Numbered from the stretch's first letter, positions 1-9,029 are shown. The stretch: 64,000 nucleotides of DNA from Chloroflexi bacterium bin20 (GCA_002238485.1 MPMG01000002.1:178689-242688), one strand, 5' to 3'. Notes: a model not told the origin generated them from the letters alone. Made by a program: numbers and translations.

Positions 1-1
1 T

Positions 2-619
2 CAGGTCTATGCCAATGCGGGTTATGCGGTGGCTTACTTCAATCAACGCGGCACGACAGCCGGCTATGGGCAAGCCTGGACCAAAGCCAGCGAGGGCGAT
101 CAAGGCGGCGCGGATTATGAAGAAATCATGCTGGGAGTCGATGAACTGGTCAAGCTGCCCTGGATCGACGCAGCGCGCATGGGCGTCACAGGCGGCAGTT
201 GTGGCGGCTTCATGACCAACTGGGTGGTCGGGCATACCGACCGCTTTGCCGCAGCCGTATCCCAGCGCTCAATCACCAACCAGATCAGTTTCTTTGGCAC
301 CAGCGATATCGGCCCGGAATGCACGGGTGGCGAAACGCGCACCGATCCCTGGCGCGATTTGCAAGACAGTTGGCGGCAATCGCCAATCGCCTATATCGAC
401 CAGGTCAATACACCGCTGCTGATCATTCATGCCGACGAAGATCATCGCTGCGCGCTGGAACAAGCCGAGCAGCTCTTCGCGGCCTTGCGCTGGCGTGGCA
501 AAGTGGTCGAACTGGTCATATTCGAAGGCGAAAGCCATGGTCTGTCGCGCGGCGGCAAGCCCGGCAATCGCATCGAAAGGCAGCGGCGCATCTTGGGCTG
601 GTTTGACAAATGGATGTAA
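2..619 (+). CDS. S9-family serine peptidase, C-terminal part (prolyl oligopeptidase/acylaminoacyl-peptidase type); 5' end outside window
   Basis: The reading frame is open from the first bases, so this is the catalytic C-terminal half of a larger peptidase. It holds the alpha/beta-hydrolase triad in order: nucleophile elbow GGSCGG (Ser), Asp in HADEDHRC, and His in EGESHGLSRGG. S9 enzymes of this kind release or trim short or N-blocked peptides. The Cys after the nucleophile is less usual than the Tyr found in many relatives. The N-terminal propeller domain must lie upstream of the window. The downstream neighbours process amino-acid derivatives, which fits a peptide-scavenging role, but the substrate cannot be read from this fragment. 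Confidence 0.88.
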   Translation, partial: QVYANAGYAVAYFNQRGTTAGYGQAWTKASEGDQGGADYEEIMLGVDELVKLPWIDAARMGVTGGSCGGFMTNWVVGHTDRFAAAVSQRSITNQISFFGTSDIGPECTGGETRTDPWRDLQDSWRQSPIAYIDQVNTPLLIIHADEDHRCALEQAEQLFAALRWRGKVVELVIFEGESHGLSRGGKPGNRIERQRRILGWFDKWM

Positions 620-642
620 TTGTGGATTCAAAAAAGGCTGAA

Positions 643-690
643 CCACAGAGGGTACAGAGTGTCGCCCCTACGACAGTCTTTGTGTCTTGT
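643..690. repeat. CACAGAG/CTTTGTG dispersed repeat with inverted halves
   Basis: The left part reads ACCACAGAGG-GTACAGAG and the right part CTTTGTGTCTTGTGGT, an imperfect inverted repeat around a TCGCCCCTAC core. Related CTCTGTG-type runs occur near 14281, 27002, 37292, 41100, 55569 and 61285, always between genes. Confidence 0.6.
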
Positions 691-746
691 GGTCAGATTT
701 CTAGCGACTAACTTGGGATTACTGAGATCAAAATAAGGAGACAACT

Positions 747-1781
747 ATGCTAAAAGTCGGTAACCTCAGCGCAGCCGCCGGCGAAAAAACCTTCGGCTAC
801 CTGGAAACAGCTGCCTCGCGCTCGGGCATGCGGCTGGATATCCCGGTGCATCTCATCGCGGGCGCGCAGCCCGGTCCTACGCTGATGGTGCAGGGCGCAA
901 TCCACGGCGCAGAAATCATCGGCAGCATCGCCATCCTGGATTTGGTGGAAAAGCTGGACCCGGCTGTCATAAGCGGCAACATCATCGCCGTGCCGGTGGT
1001 CAATCGCGCCGGCTTCGAACTGGGCGAGAGGGGCAGCCGCGTCGATGCCAAAGACATCAGCCGCCTCTTGCCGGGCAAAGCCGATGGCAGCATCAGCGAC
1101 CAAACCGCTTATATCTATTTCAAAGAAACAATCAGCCAAGCCGATGTGCTGATCGACTTCCACGCGGGCGCGCGTACCGCCTACGAACGTTATGTGCTCT
1201 TCAGCGCCGAAGACGATCCCGACAACCTGACGCAGCTGGAAAAAAACCGCCGCGTGCTGGTGGTCGCTTTTGGACTCGACCAGGCCGCTTTCTTCCCGCC
1301 CGGCACCTTCGGCGCGAACACTGCCAAAAAGGCGATTGAAGAGGTCAACACCTGCCAGATCACGCTGGAATTTGGCGGCGGCGCCGGCTGGTTCAAAAAT
1401 GGCGAAGACAATGTGCGCGATGCCGAACGCGGCATTTGGAACATCATGAAAGTCATGGGCATGATCGAAGGCGAGCTGGAGTCCGATGGTCCGCTCTGCA
1501 CCGTATACAACGCCGGCGTCGTCATTTGGAAGCCGGCTGTCGATGGACTCTTCATCCGCGACCGCAAGTTCAAAGACGCGCTCACGGTTGGCGACAGCTA
1601 TGGACGGCTGGTCGACCCCTATACGGGCGATTTGCTGGCCGAGATGCCCACACCCAAAGATGGCATCGTCATCCCCAGCGGGCAGGAATGGCCCACCGTC
1701 GGCGCGACTTCCATCGGCATCCTGGGCAGCATCGACCGCGTTGACGACCGCCGCAGCATGGACATGTCGCTGCGCTTTTGA
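747..1781 (+). CDS. Succinylglutamate desuccinylase/aspartoacylase-type zinc deacylase
   Basis: This 344-residue protein belongs to the AstE/AspA branch of the M14 zinc hydrolases, which remove acyl groups from N-acyl amino acids. The expected zinc ligands are visible: H53 and E56 in AIHGAE, and H139 in IDFHAG. The catalytic glutamate is E208 in TLEFGGG. The start has a good ribosome site (AAGGAG, about 6 bases before ATG). A paralogue lacking these residues follows at 1921, so the two may work as a pair. Ectoine-degradation enzyme DoeB/EutE and N-acetyl-diaminobutyrate deacetylases are in this family, but the acyl substrate here is unknown. Confidence 0.88.
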   Translation: MLKVGNLSAAAGEKTFGYLETAASRSGMRLDIPVHLIAGAQPGPTLMVQGAIHGAEIIGSIAILDLVEKLDPAVISGNIIAVPVVNRAGFELGERGSRVDAKDISRLLPGKADGSISDQTAYIYFKETISQADVLIDFHAGARTAYERYVLFSAEDDPDNLTQLEKNRRVLVVAFGLDQAAFFPPGTFGANTAKKAIEEVNTCQITLEFGGGAGWFKNGEDNVRDAERGIWNIMKVMGMIEGELESDGPLCTVYNAGVVIWKPAVDGLFIRDRKFKDALTVGDSYGRLVDPYTGDLLAEMPTPKDGIVIPSGQEWPTVGATSIGILGSIDRVDDRRSMDMSLRF

Positions 1782-1792
1782 TGATGATGATA

Positions 1793-1880
1793 ATCCCCTC
1801 GGTTCTCCCGACAGGTTGGCTGTAGTGGCACAGGCATTGCCTCGCCCGCAACCCCTCCCAATGATTTGAGGGGAAGGAGG
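1793..1880. repeat. Palindromic G/C-rich intergenic repeats
   Basis: Two units lie here: CCCCTCGGTTCTCCCGACAGG, and CCCCTCCCAATGATTTGAGGGG just before the ribosome site of the next gene. They share the CCCCTCGGTCC / GGACCGAGGGG core seen at many other places in the window. Confidence 0.6.
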
Positions 1881-1920
1881 CCGAAGATAGTGGACTGGCG
1901 AAAAAGGAGCAAACAAGCGC

Positions 1921-2913
1921 ATGAGAATAGGAAACATTGAAGCCGCGCCGGGCAACAAAGCTTTTGGCAGCTTCCAGACTGGCGAGACGCACGGACAATT
2001 TCCCGCGCATATTCCGCTGCATATCGTCAATGGCGCGCAAGACGGACCCACCCTGGTCGTGCAAGCCGGCACAAGCGGGCTGGAAATCGAGCCTTCGCTG
2101 ATCTTGCCGCATGTCGTCAAAGAGCTGGACCCGGCGCAGGTTCGCGGCGCGCTGATCCTGGCGCCGCTGATGAACACCTCCGGCTTTGAATTCACGCAGG
2201 TCAACAGCGCCTGGGACGACAAGCATCTCAACCGCCTGGGCCGTGGAGACGTGGACGGCAGCATCAGCCAGCAGATGGTGCATCAATATTACCAGGCAGC
2301 CATCGCCAAGGCCGATGCCCTGCTCGATATCCGTAGCGGCTCGCAATGGAGCTATCACCACTACGCAGGCGCCTATCACACGAACAGCGCGGGCAATGCC
2401 AAAAAAAGCCGCGACCTGGCTGTGGCGCTGGGGCTGCCGCAGGTCCTGCTGGGGCTGGACGCGGACGACTCGATGGCGCACGAGGCGGCGAAGGACGGGC
2501 TGGTGGTTGTGGCGGCGCATATCGGTGGCGGACCTGGCTTGCGCGACTACCGTGAACGCGATCTGGGACGCATCCGCAATGCCGTGTTGAATGCCATGCG
2601 ACACCTGGGCATGCTGGCTGGCGGACTGGAATCCGACAGTGACAACGTGGTCGTGCTGCAGCAGCACACGGTGATCATGCCCACGGGCGCGCGTGGCTTC
2701 ACATTCATGGACAAGACCTTGCGTGGCAAAGCCGTCAAAGCCGGCGACCAGTTGGGCTATGTGCGGCATCCTTTCAGTGGCGAAGCGCTAGAAGCCATCT
2801 GTGCCCCCCGCAGCGGCATCGTGGTGGAGGGCGGCGCATCTTGGCCGGTCGTGCCCGAAGATACCACGCTGGTTATCCTGGGCGACCTGGTCGAGGAGAT
2901 CGCGCTTGGCTGA
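1921..2913 (+). CDS. AstE/AspA-like paralogue lacking zinc ligands (probable pseudoenzyme or partner subunit)
   Basis: This 330-residue protein aligns along its length with the preceding deacylase (shared blocks GPTL-VVQ, KELDPA, DGSIS-Q, GGGPG). The key positions have changed: the first zinc His is Ser (S52, block TSGLE, with E55 retained), the second His is Arg (R138, LDIRSG in place of IDFHAG), and the catalytic Glu is His (H200, AAHIGGG). A zinc-dependent hydrolysis mechanism is therefore unlikely. The open frame, ribosome site (AAAGGAG) and continued fold suggest a maintained gene. It could be a regulatory or scaffold subunit of the upstream enzyme, or an enzyme of changed chemistry. Confidence 0.8.
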   Translation: MRIGNIEAAPGNKAFGSFQTGETHGQFPAHIPLHIVNGAQDGPTLVVQAGTSGLEIEPSLILPHVVKELDPAQVRGALILAPLMNTSGFEFTQVNSAWDDKHLNRLGRGDVDGSISQQMVHQYYQAAIAKADALLDIRSGSQWSYHHYAGAYHTNSAGNAKKSRDLAVALGLPQVLLGLDADDSMAHEAAKDGLVVVAAHIGGGPGLRDYRERDLGRIRNAVLNAMRHLGMLAGGLESDSDNVVVLQQHTVIMPTGARGFTFMDKTLRGKAVKAGDQLGYVRHPFSGEALEAICAPRSGIVVEGGASWPVVPEDTTLVILGDLVEEIALG

Positions 2914-2935
2914 GCGCGCCGACACTCCGCACTTA

Positions 2936-3068
2936 ACCCCACCCCTAGCCCCTCCCCGACAGGTCAGAGAGGGGAGCCACGCGGGCGATTCACCACCTCG
3001 CCCCTACACATCGAAACTTGCACGCTATCTTCCCCCCATCCCGATGGGGGGACCGAGGGGGTTCAGTT
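2936..3068. repeat. Cluster of palindromic repeats before the MFS gene
   Basis: Contains CCCCTCCCCGACAGGTCAGAG, a CCTCGCCCCTAC end, and CTTCCCCCCATCCCGATGGGGGG followed by ACCGAGGGGG. The last is a strong hairpin of the window-wide family. The frame of the next gene stays open through it, but this part is repeat and not protein. Confidence 0.65.
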
Positions 3069-3092
3069 GGGACCCAGAGGCATGACTCCACG

Positions 3093-4313
3093 ATGATCCT
3101 CGCCGCCCTCAACCGCAGCAGCTTCCGCGTGCATGAATACCGTTGGTATTGGGCGGGCAATGTCCTGGTGCATATCACTTTTCTGCTGCAGGCGGTGGCG
3201 CTGGGCTGGCACATGTTGGCGCTAACGGGCTCGGCATTTCAAGTCGGGCTGGTGGCATTCTGCTATGGCTTGCCGCTGCTGGTGATATCGCCATTTTCTG
3301 GCTTGGTGGCCGACCGCGTCAAACGGCAGTGGCTGGTGCAGTTGAGCCTGGGCGCGGCGGTCCTGGCATCGGCGATATTGGCGTTGCTGGCGGCGGGCGG
3401 CGGCACGACAACCCTGCAAGTCTTGCTGACTTCTTTCGCGCTGGGCGCCTGTTTCGCCTTTTATGCGCCGGCGCGGATGGCGCTGCTGCCCAACCTCGTC
3501 CCGGACGACATGGTTTTCAACGCCACCACGCTAAGCTACAGCGGCACGCGCTTGATGGGATTCTTCGGTCCCGTGCTGGCGGGTGCGCTGCTAGACCTCG
3601 CGGATATCGCCGTGACTCTGGCTGTGCAGACGGCGCTCTTTGCCATTGGCGCGGGCATCTATTTCAAAGCGACCTATTTTTTGCCAGCGCCCAAACGCAA
3701 AAAAGGCGGCGGGCAGCGGCTGCTGAGCGGATTCGGCGAGGTTCTGGCCTACCTGCGAGAACAGCGGGCGCTTTTTGCCTTGACGCTGCTGGCGCTGGTT
3801 TTTGTGCCTTTTGGCATGCCCTATCAAAAGCTGATGCCCATATTTGTCGATGATGTCCTGCGCGAAGGACCGGCTCTGCTGGGCTTGCTGGTGGGCAGCG
3901 CCAGTTTGGGCTCGGCGTTTTCGGGCTTTGCAGTCGCGCTGATCGGCGATGTTTATCCCAAGGGGCTGGCGGTGCTGGTGTTTTCCAGCCTGTTTGGCAT
4001 AGGCTTGATGATTTTCTCGCTGATGAGCGACAGCCTGGTCGCCTGGGCGCTGATCTTCGTCATCGGCATCTTTTCCGGCATCTTCTTGACCCTGATCAAC
4101 GCGCTGCTGCTGACCCTGCTGCCCGATGAACTGCGCGGACGCATGATGAGTCTGTGGGGCATGGTCTGGGGATTAATCCCGCTGACGACGCTGCTGGCTG
4201 GCGCTGTTGCCGAGTCGCACGGCGTGTCGATTGTGCTGGCTGGCTGCGGCGCATGCGTTACCATTACTTGCGTATGGATGCTGGCGACCCGCTCGCCACT
4301 GCTCGATCTTTAG
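3093..4313 (+). CDS. MFS transporter (enterobactin-exporter-like, TMS5/DUF894 type)
   Basis: About 406 residues with roughly ten to twelve hydrophobic helices. A central loop (GLVADRVKRQW) matches the MFS signature between helices 2 and 3, and LRGRMMSLWGMVWGLIPL is typical of the EntS-like group. I start at the ATG at 3093, because the longer open frame from 3018 would translate an intergenic palindromic repeat. It ends 11 bases before the next gene, so it is probably co-transcribed with the cyclodeaminase-like gene. Cargo is unknown; relatives mostly export small molecules such as siderophores or drugs, though uptake in this catabolic setting is possible. Confidence 0.82.
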   Translation: MILAALNRSSFRVHEYRWYWAGNVLVHITFLLQAVALGWHMLALTGSAFQVGLVAFCYGLPLLVISPFSGLVADRVKRQWLVQLSLGAAVLASAILALLAAGGGTTTLQVLLTSFALGACFAFYAPARMALLPNLVPDDMVFNATTLSYSGTRLMGFFGPVLAGALLDLADIAVTLAVQTALFAIGAGIYFKATYFLPAPKRKKGGGQRLLSGFGEVLAYLREQRALFALTLLALVFVPFGMPYQKLMPIFVDDVLREGPALLGLLVGSASLGSAFSGFAVALIGDVYPKGLAVLVFSSLFGIGLMIFSLMSDSLVAWALIFVIGIFSGIFLTLINALLLTLLPDELRGRMMSLWGMVWGLIPLTTLLAGAVAESHGVSIVLAGCGACVTITCVWMLATRSPLLDL

Positions 4314-4324
4314 GACGCGCCCCA

Positions 4325-5356
4325 ATGGTATTGCTGCTGCGCAATCACGAACTCCGCGGGCTGATGAGCATCGCCGAAACGATTGACGCGGTCGAAGCGG
4401 GCTATCGCGAGATAGGCGCCGGGACGGGCGCAGCCTTCCCGCGCGAGAATCTGTGGATAGCCGGCGAAAAGCGCGCTGGACACAGTGGCGGACACTTGCC
4501 AGCCGGTCGCAAAGCTTCCTTCAAGTTCAAAGCGGCGCTGCTGCCCGGTTTGGGCGGGGCTGGCATAAACGCCTATACGGCTGGCTTGCCGACCGGACTG
4601 GAAACATTCATGTTCCTCTTCGATACCGATACGGGCGCGCTGGCCGCGATACTGGAGGCGCTCTATTACGATTGGCTGAAAACAGCGGCGGTCTCGGCAT
4701 TGGCGGCGCGCTGCCTGGCGCCTGCCGACTGCGCAACAGTGGCGCTTTTTGGCACGGGACGACATGCCCGCTCTCAGCTCTATGCCCTGACCAAGGCGCT
4801 GCCCATAAAGCGCGTGAATGCCTACAGCCGCGATGCTGCCAATCGCCGCGACTTTTGCCAGCGGATGTCGGCCGAGCTGGCTATGGATGTCGCGCCGGCC
4901 GCTTCTCCCGCCGAGGCATTGCGCGATGCCGACCTTGTCATCACCATCACCACCTCGCCAAGCCCGGTCTTTGCCGCCGCCGACCTGCCCGACCGCCCCC
5001 TGCACATCAACGCCCTGGGCGCGCATTATCCCTGGGTGCGGGAAGTCGATGAAGCGACGGTGCTGCAATGCCGCGTCTTCGTGGATGAATGGCGGCAGGG
5101 CATCGCAGAAAATGGCGAGATTGTCATGCCGCTGCAAGCTGGCGCAATCGACGAATCGCATGTCGCTGGCGACCTGGGCATGCTGCTGGCGGGCCAGGCA
5201 CAAGCGCGACTCACCGATACGCGCTGGACGCTCTTCTTGTCCGGCGGCACTGGCATAGAAGATGTTGCTGTGGCAAGCCGCCTCTATCGCAAGGCGCTGC
5301 AACGCGGCATTGGCACGCATTTTGAATTTAATCTGCCTTTTCAATTCGAGCTATAA
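4325..5356 (+). CDS. Ornithine cyclodeaminase/mu-crystallin family protein
   Basis: 343 residues with the family's layout: an N-terminal substrate region, then a Rossmann NAD(P) fold (FGTGRHARSQLYAL) and the late block HINALGAHYPWVREVD that corresponds to the conserved GAD-type loop. Members cyclise ornithine, reduce cyclic imines or iminosuccinate, or dehydrogenate amino acids; the exact reaction is not deducible. In ectoine utilisation clusters the homologue is EutC. It lies 11 bases after the MFS gene and 14 bases before the M24 gene, in one probable operon. Confidence 0.87.
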   Translation: MVLLLRNHELRGLMSIAETIDAVEAGYREIGAGTGAAFPRENLWIAGEKRAGHSGGHLPAGRKASFKFKAALLPGLGGAGINAYTAGLPTGLETFMFLFDTDTGALAAILEALYYDWLKTAAVSALAARCLAPADCATVALFGTGRHARSQLYALTKALPIKRVNAYSRDAANRRDFCQRMSAELAMDVAPAASPAEALRDADLVITITTSPSPVFAAADLPDRPLHINALGAHYPWVREVDEATVLQCRVFVDEWRQGIAENGEIVMPLQAGAIDESHVAGDLGMLLAGQAQARLTDTRWTLFLSGGTGIEDVAVASRLYRKALQRGIGTHFEFNLPFQFEL

Positions 5357-5370
5357 AGGAGAAGACCTGC

Positions 5371-6528
5371 ATGCTGACTCACGATGCCCTGAAACGAGAT
5401 ACCGCCCGGCGTGTCCACCGTTTGCAAGCCATGATGCGCGACGCAGACCTGGACGCGCTGATCATCACCGGGCAGGCTGCGCCGGGGGGCTTGGGCGCGA
5501 TCCGCTATATCACCCATGCGCACCTGTGGGGCGGCGGCGCCTTTGCCATCCTCGGGCGCGACGACCCCCACCCCTGGCTGCAAGTCTGGAGCAGCTATCA
5601 GGCTGTATGGAGCCGCAACGAAAGCACCACCCTGCCCGAACGCGTGCTTTCGCCCTACGAAGATATCGTGGCTGCCACCGCCAACACCGCAAAAGATTAC
5701 GCCACCAACAGCAAGCGCATCGGCATGGTCAACATGAACAAGCTCATGGCGATCGGCACGTATCAGGCCTTCGCACGCGAGCTGGACGGCTACGAAATGG
5801 TCGAGGTTACCGATGCCTTCAACGCCATCCGCCAGATCAAAACGCCGTTCGAGCTAGAAGCCATCCAGCAGAATGGCGCGATCCTGGATTCGGCCATGGA
5901 TGTCTTCGTAGACGAAGCCGCTATTGGCGCGCGCTATTGGGATGTCTGCGCCGCTGTCGAAGGCTATATCAAGTCCTTTGGCGCATTTTGGGGGCGCACC
6001 AAGCTGGCGCTGGATGGCACGCCCTATACTGTGCCCACGCCCAAAGATCTGGTCATGGCAGCCGATGACATCATCAATTTCGAAATCGTCTATGAATCGC
6101 CCTATGGCTATTGGCTGGAGATGACAGCGGTCTTTTCGTTCGAGCCGCTGCCAGCCGATTCGCGCGCGTTGCTGGACGGCTATCTGGCGGCTGTCGAGGC
6201 TTCGTCGGCGGTAGCAAAAGCCGGCAACACCTTCCAACACATCAGCGAAGCCAACGACAATGCCCTGCGCGAGCGTGGCTTCCCGGTCGCTGGCAAACAC
6301 ACGCCCGATTGTCACAGCACGGGCTTGGACGGCAGCGATGGACCCAATTCCTTTGGCTCGCCCGATTTCGTGCTGCAGCCCAATATGGTGCTGTCCTATC
6401 ATCCCGGCACGGTGCTGGAAAACGACCGCGGCTTTTTGATTTCCGACAACTTCCTGGTTACGCCAGAAGGCGCTGCCCGCCTCTCGCCACATCACGCCGA
6501 CCGCTATTACATGCAGCTGGAAGGGTGA
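5371..6528 (+). CDS. M24-fold (Xaa-Pro peptidase/creatinase-like) hydrolase without canonical metal ligands
   Basis: 385 residues. An N-terminal creatinase-type domain (MMRDADLDALIITG) precedes the pita-bread domain. The usual Asp-x10-Asp metal site is replaced by E238 and E250 (NFEIVYES...GYWLEMTAVF), and the GHGIG-type His block reads CHSTGLD. This resembles the metal-independent side of the family, which includes creatinase and, by published description, ectoine hydrolase (DoeA/EutD), more than true aminopeptidase P. It has a strong ribosome site (AAAGGAG). The nearby deacylase and cyclodeaminase-like genes suggest ring opening or amide cleavage of a small amino compound. Confidence 0.82.
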   Translation: MLTHDALKRDTARRVHRLQAMMRDADLDALIITGQAAPGGLGAIRYITHAHLWGGGAFAILGRDDPHPWLQVWSSYQAVWSRNESTTLPERVLSPYEDIVAATANTAKDYATNSKRIGMVNMNKLMAIGTYQAFARELDGYEMVEVTDAFNAIRQIKTPFELEAIQQNGAILDSAMDVFVDEAAIGARYWDVCAAVEGYIKSFGAFWGRTKLALDGTPYTVPTPKDLVMAADDIINFEIVYESPYGYWLEMTAVFSFEPLPADSRALLDGYLAAVEASSAVAKAGNTFQHISEANDNALRERGFPVAGKHTPDCHSTGLDGSDGPNSFGSPDFVLQPNMVLSYHPGTVLENDRGFLISDNFLVTPEGAARLSPHHADRYYMQLEG

Positions 6529-6567
6529 TGAAATGAATCGAAAAGACATGTGAAAAGGAGCACAATC

Positions 6568-7953
6568 ATGACAAAGACGACAGCCGTTGACATCGTCGCC
6601 AAACATGTCGCGGAGACCAACTACAGCGACCTCGGCCCGCTGACGATCACACGCGCGCGCCAGGTCGTGCTGGATTACATCGGCGCCATGCTGGGCGGGT
6701 ATCAGACACCGCTGGGACAGCTGGCTGCCGATTATGCCGCCCAACTCCAGCCCGGCAGCCAAGCCACCATCGTGGGGGACAGCCGCCGCAGCACGGTCGA
6801 AGGCGCGGCCTTCGCCAATGCCACCATGGGCAAGTTCCTGGGCATGGACGACTCGCACCGCACAGCCGGGCATGTCGCTTCGCAGCTCGTGCCAGTTGCG
6901 CTGGCGCTGGGCGAGTCGCTGCGCCTCACAGGCGAGCAAGTGATCACCGCGCTGGCCGTGGGCTATGATGTCATGCACATGATCGACCAGGAAGTCGACA
7001 AATGGCAGCGCGAACGCGGGCTCGATCACAAAGGACAGCAGGGTACGTTGGCTGCGGCCGTCACTGCCGCCAAAGCCATGAACCTGCCACAAGACAAGAT
7101 CGGCCAGGCCCTGGCGCTGGCGATGGACATGGCTTGCGGCACCGAGCAGTATGTCTGGGATGCTGGCGCATGTGACACCAAAGATCTGCTGGCGGGTTAC
7201 GGCGCGCGCAACGGCATCAACGCCGCAATTATGGCCGAGTTCGGCTTCCGCGGACCGCCCGGCGCGCTGGATGGTCCTTATGGCTACTTCCACGCTTTTG
7301 GTCCCGGCTACAACGCGGACTGCCTGGACAACCTGCACAACGAAGCGCTGGCAAACACCGGCTTCAAACCCCATGCTGGCTGTCGTCATGTGCATTCCTG
7401 CGTCGATGCCACCCAGGCGCTGATGTCCGCGCACGAAGTCGACTTGGCTGCCGTGCGGTCCATCGAAGTCGATACCTATCTGGAAGCGATCACGCCCGAT
7501 TTTCGCGTCAACTATGCGCCACAGACAGTCGGGCAAGCCGGCTTCAGCCTGCCAGTTACCGCTTCGATTGTGCTGACGCGCGGCAGTTGGTTCCGCGAAG
7601 ATATCGACGCCTACGACGACCCGTCCGCGCTGCGACTGCGCAAGCTGGTCAAGGTGGGTTTGGATGAAGCCATTCAAGCCGAGCACCCGATCAAGAATGG
7701 CTGCGAAGTGCGCATCCACACGCAGGATGGCGCGCAGTTGACCGGGCGCGTCGAGTATGCCAAAGGCGAGCCGGAGAATATGCTCAGCGATGCCGAGTTT
7801 GAAGCGAAGTTCCGCTATCTGGTCGGCGACATGATGCCTGAAGAGCAGATCGGCGCGATCTTGGCTGGCTGTGCCCGGCTCGAGCAGCTGGACGATGTTG
7901 GGCACTTGGCACATTTGACCGTGCCTCAGAAAGCGCTGGCACAAATGTCATGA
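6568..7953 (+). CDS. MmgE/PrpD family protein
   Basis: 461 residues matching the MmgE/PrpD family, all-helical N-terminus followed by a lid domain. Landmarks are LGMDDSHRTAGHVASQLVP, LDGPYGYF and the late GCRHVHSCVDA block. Known members are 2-methylcitrate dehydratase, cis-aconitate decarboxylase and iminodisuccinate epimerase, so a C-C/C-O lyase or epimerase acting on a polycarboxylate or amino-polycarboxylate is expected. I chose the ATG at 6568, placed after AAAAGGAG; the GTG at 6550 lies upstream of that site. The stop overlaps the next start (ATGA at 7950), indicating translational coupling. Confidence 0.9.
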   Translation: MTKTTAVDIVAKHVAETNYSDLGPLTITRARQVVLDYIGAMLGGYQTPLGQLAADYAAQLQPGSQATIVGDSRRSTVEGAAFANATMGKFLGMDDSHRTAGHVASQLVPVALALGESLRLTGEQVITALAVGYDVMHMIDQEVDKWQRERGLDHKGQQGTLAAAVTAAKAMNLPQDKIGQALALAMDMACGTEQYVWDAGACDTKDLLAGYGARNGINAAIMAEFGFRGPPGALDGPYGYFHAFGPGYNADCLDNLHNEALANTGFKPHAGCRHVHSCVDATQALMSAHEVDLAAVRSIEVDTYLEAITPDFRVNYAPQTVGQAGFSLPVTASIVLTRGSWFREDIDAYDDPSALRLRKLVKVGLDEAIQAEHPIKNGCEVRIHTQDGAQLTGRVEYAKGEPENMLSDAEFEAKFRYLVGDMMPEEQIGAILAGCARLEQLDDVGHLAHLTVPQKALAQMS

Positions 7954-9029
7954 AGATCGCCGCTGTAACCGCTACCATCGTCAGCATCCCGCGTTGCCGA
8001 GCATTGAAGACCGCGTATGGCGTCTCCCCCTCGACGCAAACCGTGGTCGTGAAGATGCAGACGGACGAGGGTATCACTGGCTGGGGGCAGACAGTCGCGC
8101 CCGCGCCCTGGGGTGGCGACAGCGCCGAGGCAATCAAGCTGCAGATCGACCGCTACCTGGCGCCCGCGCTCATCGGCGAAGACCCGTTCCACATCGAGCG
8201 GCTGCACCAGCGCATGATGGTGGCTCTGCACGATGCAAAAAATGCGCTTACGGCGCTGGACTTTGCCCTGTGGGATATCAAGGGACTGGCGCTGGCTGTG
8301 CCCGTGCATCAGCTGTTGGGTGGCGCCTGCCGGCCCGGCGCGCTGCTGCATGCTTTTGTCGAGCGCGATGAACCCGAGCGCATGGCAGAGCGCCTGGCAG
8401 AACTGGCGACGGATGACTGGCGCTGGTTCAAAACCAAGATCGGCTTTGGCGTGGCAGAAGACCTGCTGTGGTATAGTCGCCTGCGAGAGTTGGTCGATGC
8501 AGACATCGTGTTTCAGTTGGACGGCAATACGGGCTATACTCTCGGCGCGGCTGTGCAGGCATGTACGCAGATGGAGCGCATGGGCGGTGTGGCGCTCTTC
8601 GAGCAGCCGGTGCGCCATCTGGACGAGATGGCGGCTTTGGCGAGGCGCGTAGAGACGCCTTTGCAAGCGGACGAATTGACGGCGGATCCGCGCAGCGTCT
8701 ACGAGATTGCGCGGGGAGGGGCGGCGCAGGTGCTGCACTTCAAGCTTCATCGCTATGGCGGTTTGCTGCCGGCGGCGCGCATGGCGGCTGTTGCCGAGTC
8801 GGCTGGCATGGAGATTTCTGTCGCGCCCTACTTCGATATCATGGCCGCGGCTGCCGCGCATTTTGCCGCTGCAACGCCCGTCGCCACCTGGCCCGCCGGC
8901 TTCTCCGACATGACCGATACCATCCTGGCAGAAGACTATGCACCCGAGGGCAAGATCTTGAAGCCGCCGACTCGAGCGGGCCTGGGCGTAAAAATCGATG
9001 AAGACAAGCTGGCGCATTATGCCGCCTAG
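7950..9029 (+). CDS. Enolase superfamily, muconate-lactonizing/dipeptide-epimerase subgroup
   Basis: 359 residues with a full set of superfamily catalytic residues: K161 and K163 (KTKIG), metal ligands D191 (FQLDGNTG), E218 (LFEQPV) and D241 (LQADEL), and K265 on the opposite face (HFKLHRYGG). The Lys-x-Lys plus second Lys arrangement is that of the MLE subgroup, which covers cycloisomerases, o-succinylbenzoate synthase, N-succinyl-amino-acid racemases and dipeptide epimerases. Given the neighbouring N-acyl-amino-acid deacylase, racemisation of an N-acyl amino acid or dipeptide is a plausible but unproved role. It overlaps the MmgE/PrpD gene by four bases. Confidence 0.9.
   Translation: MKIAAVTATIVSIPRCRALKTAYGVSPSTQTVVVKMQTDEGITGWGQTVAPAPWGGDSAEAIKLQIDRYLAPALIGEDPFHIERLHQRMMVALHDAKNALTALDFALWDIKGLALAVPVHQLLGGACRPGALLHAFVERDEPERMAERLAELATDDWRWFKTKIGFGVAEDLLWYSRLRELVDADIVFQLDGNTGYTLGAAVQACTQMERMGGVALFEQPVRHLDEMAALARRVETPLQADELTADPRSVYEIARGGAAQVLHFKLHRYGGLLPAARMAAVAESAGMEISVAPYFDIMAAAAAHFAAATPVATWPAGFSDMTDTILAEDYAPEGKILKPPTRAGLGVKIDEDKLAHYAA

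Noticed and set aside
750-2264. 504-codon open frame on the minus strand
   Set aside because: Antisense to both deacylase-like genes and spans an intergenic repeat; not a plausible protein.
3018-3092. Longer N-terminus for the MFS gene
   Set aside because: These codons come from a palindromic repeat found between many other genes; the ATG at 3093 fits the family start.
5854-7944. 696-codon open frame on the minus strand
   Set aside because: It is fully antisense to the M24 and MmgE/PrpD genes, which have clear motifs, ribosome sites and overlap coupling. Long antisense frames are expected at this G+C.
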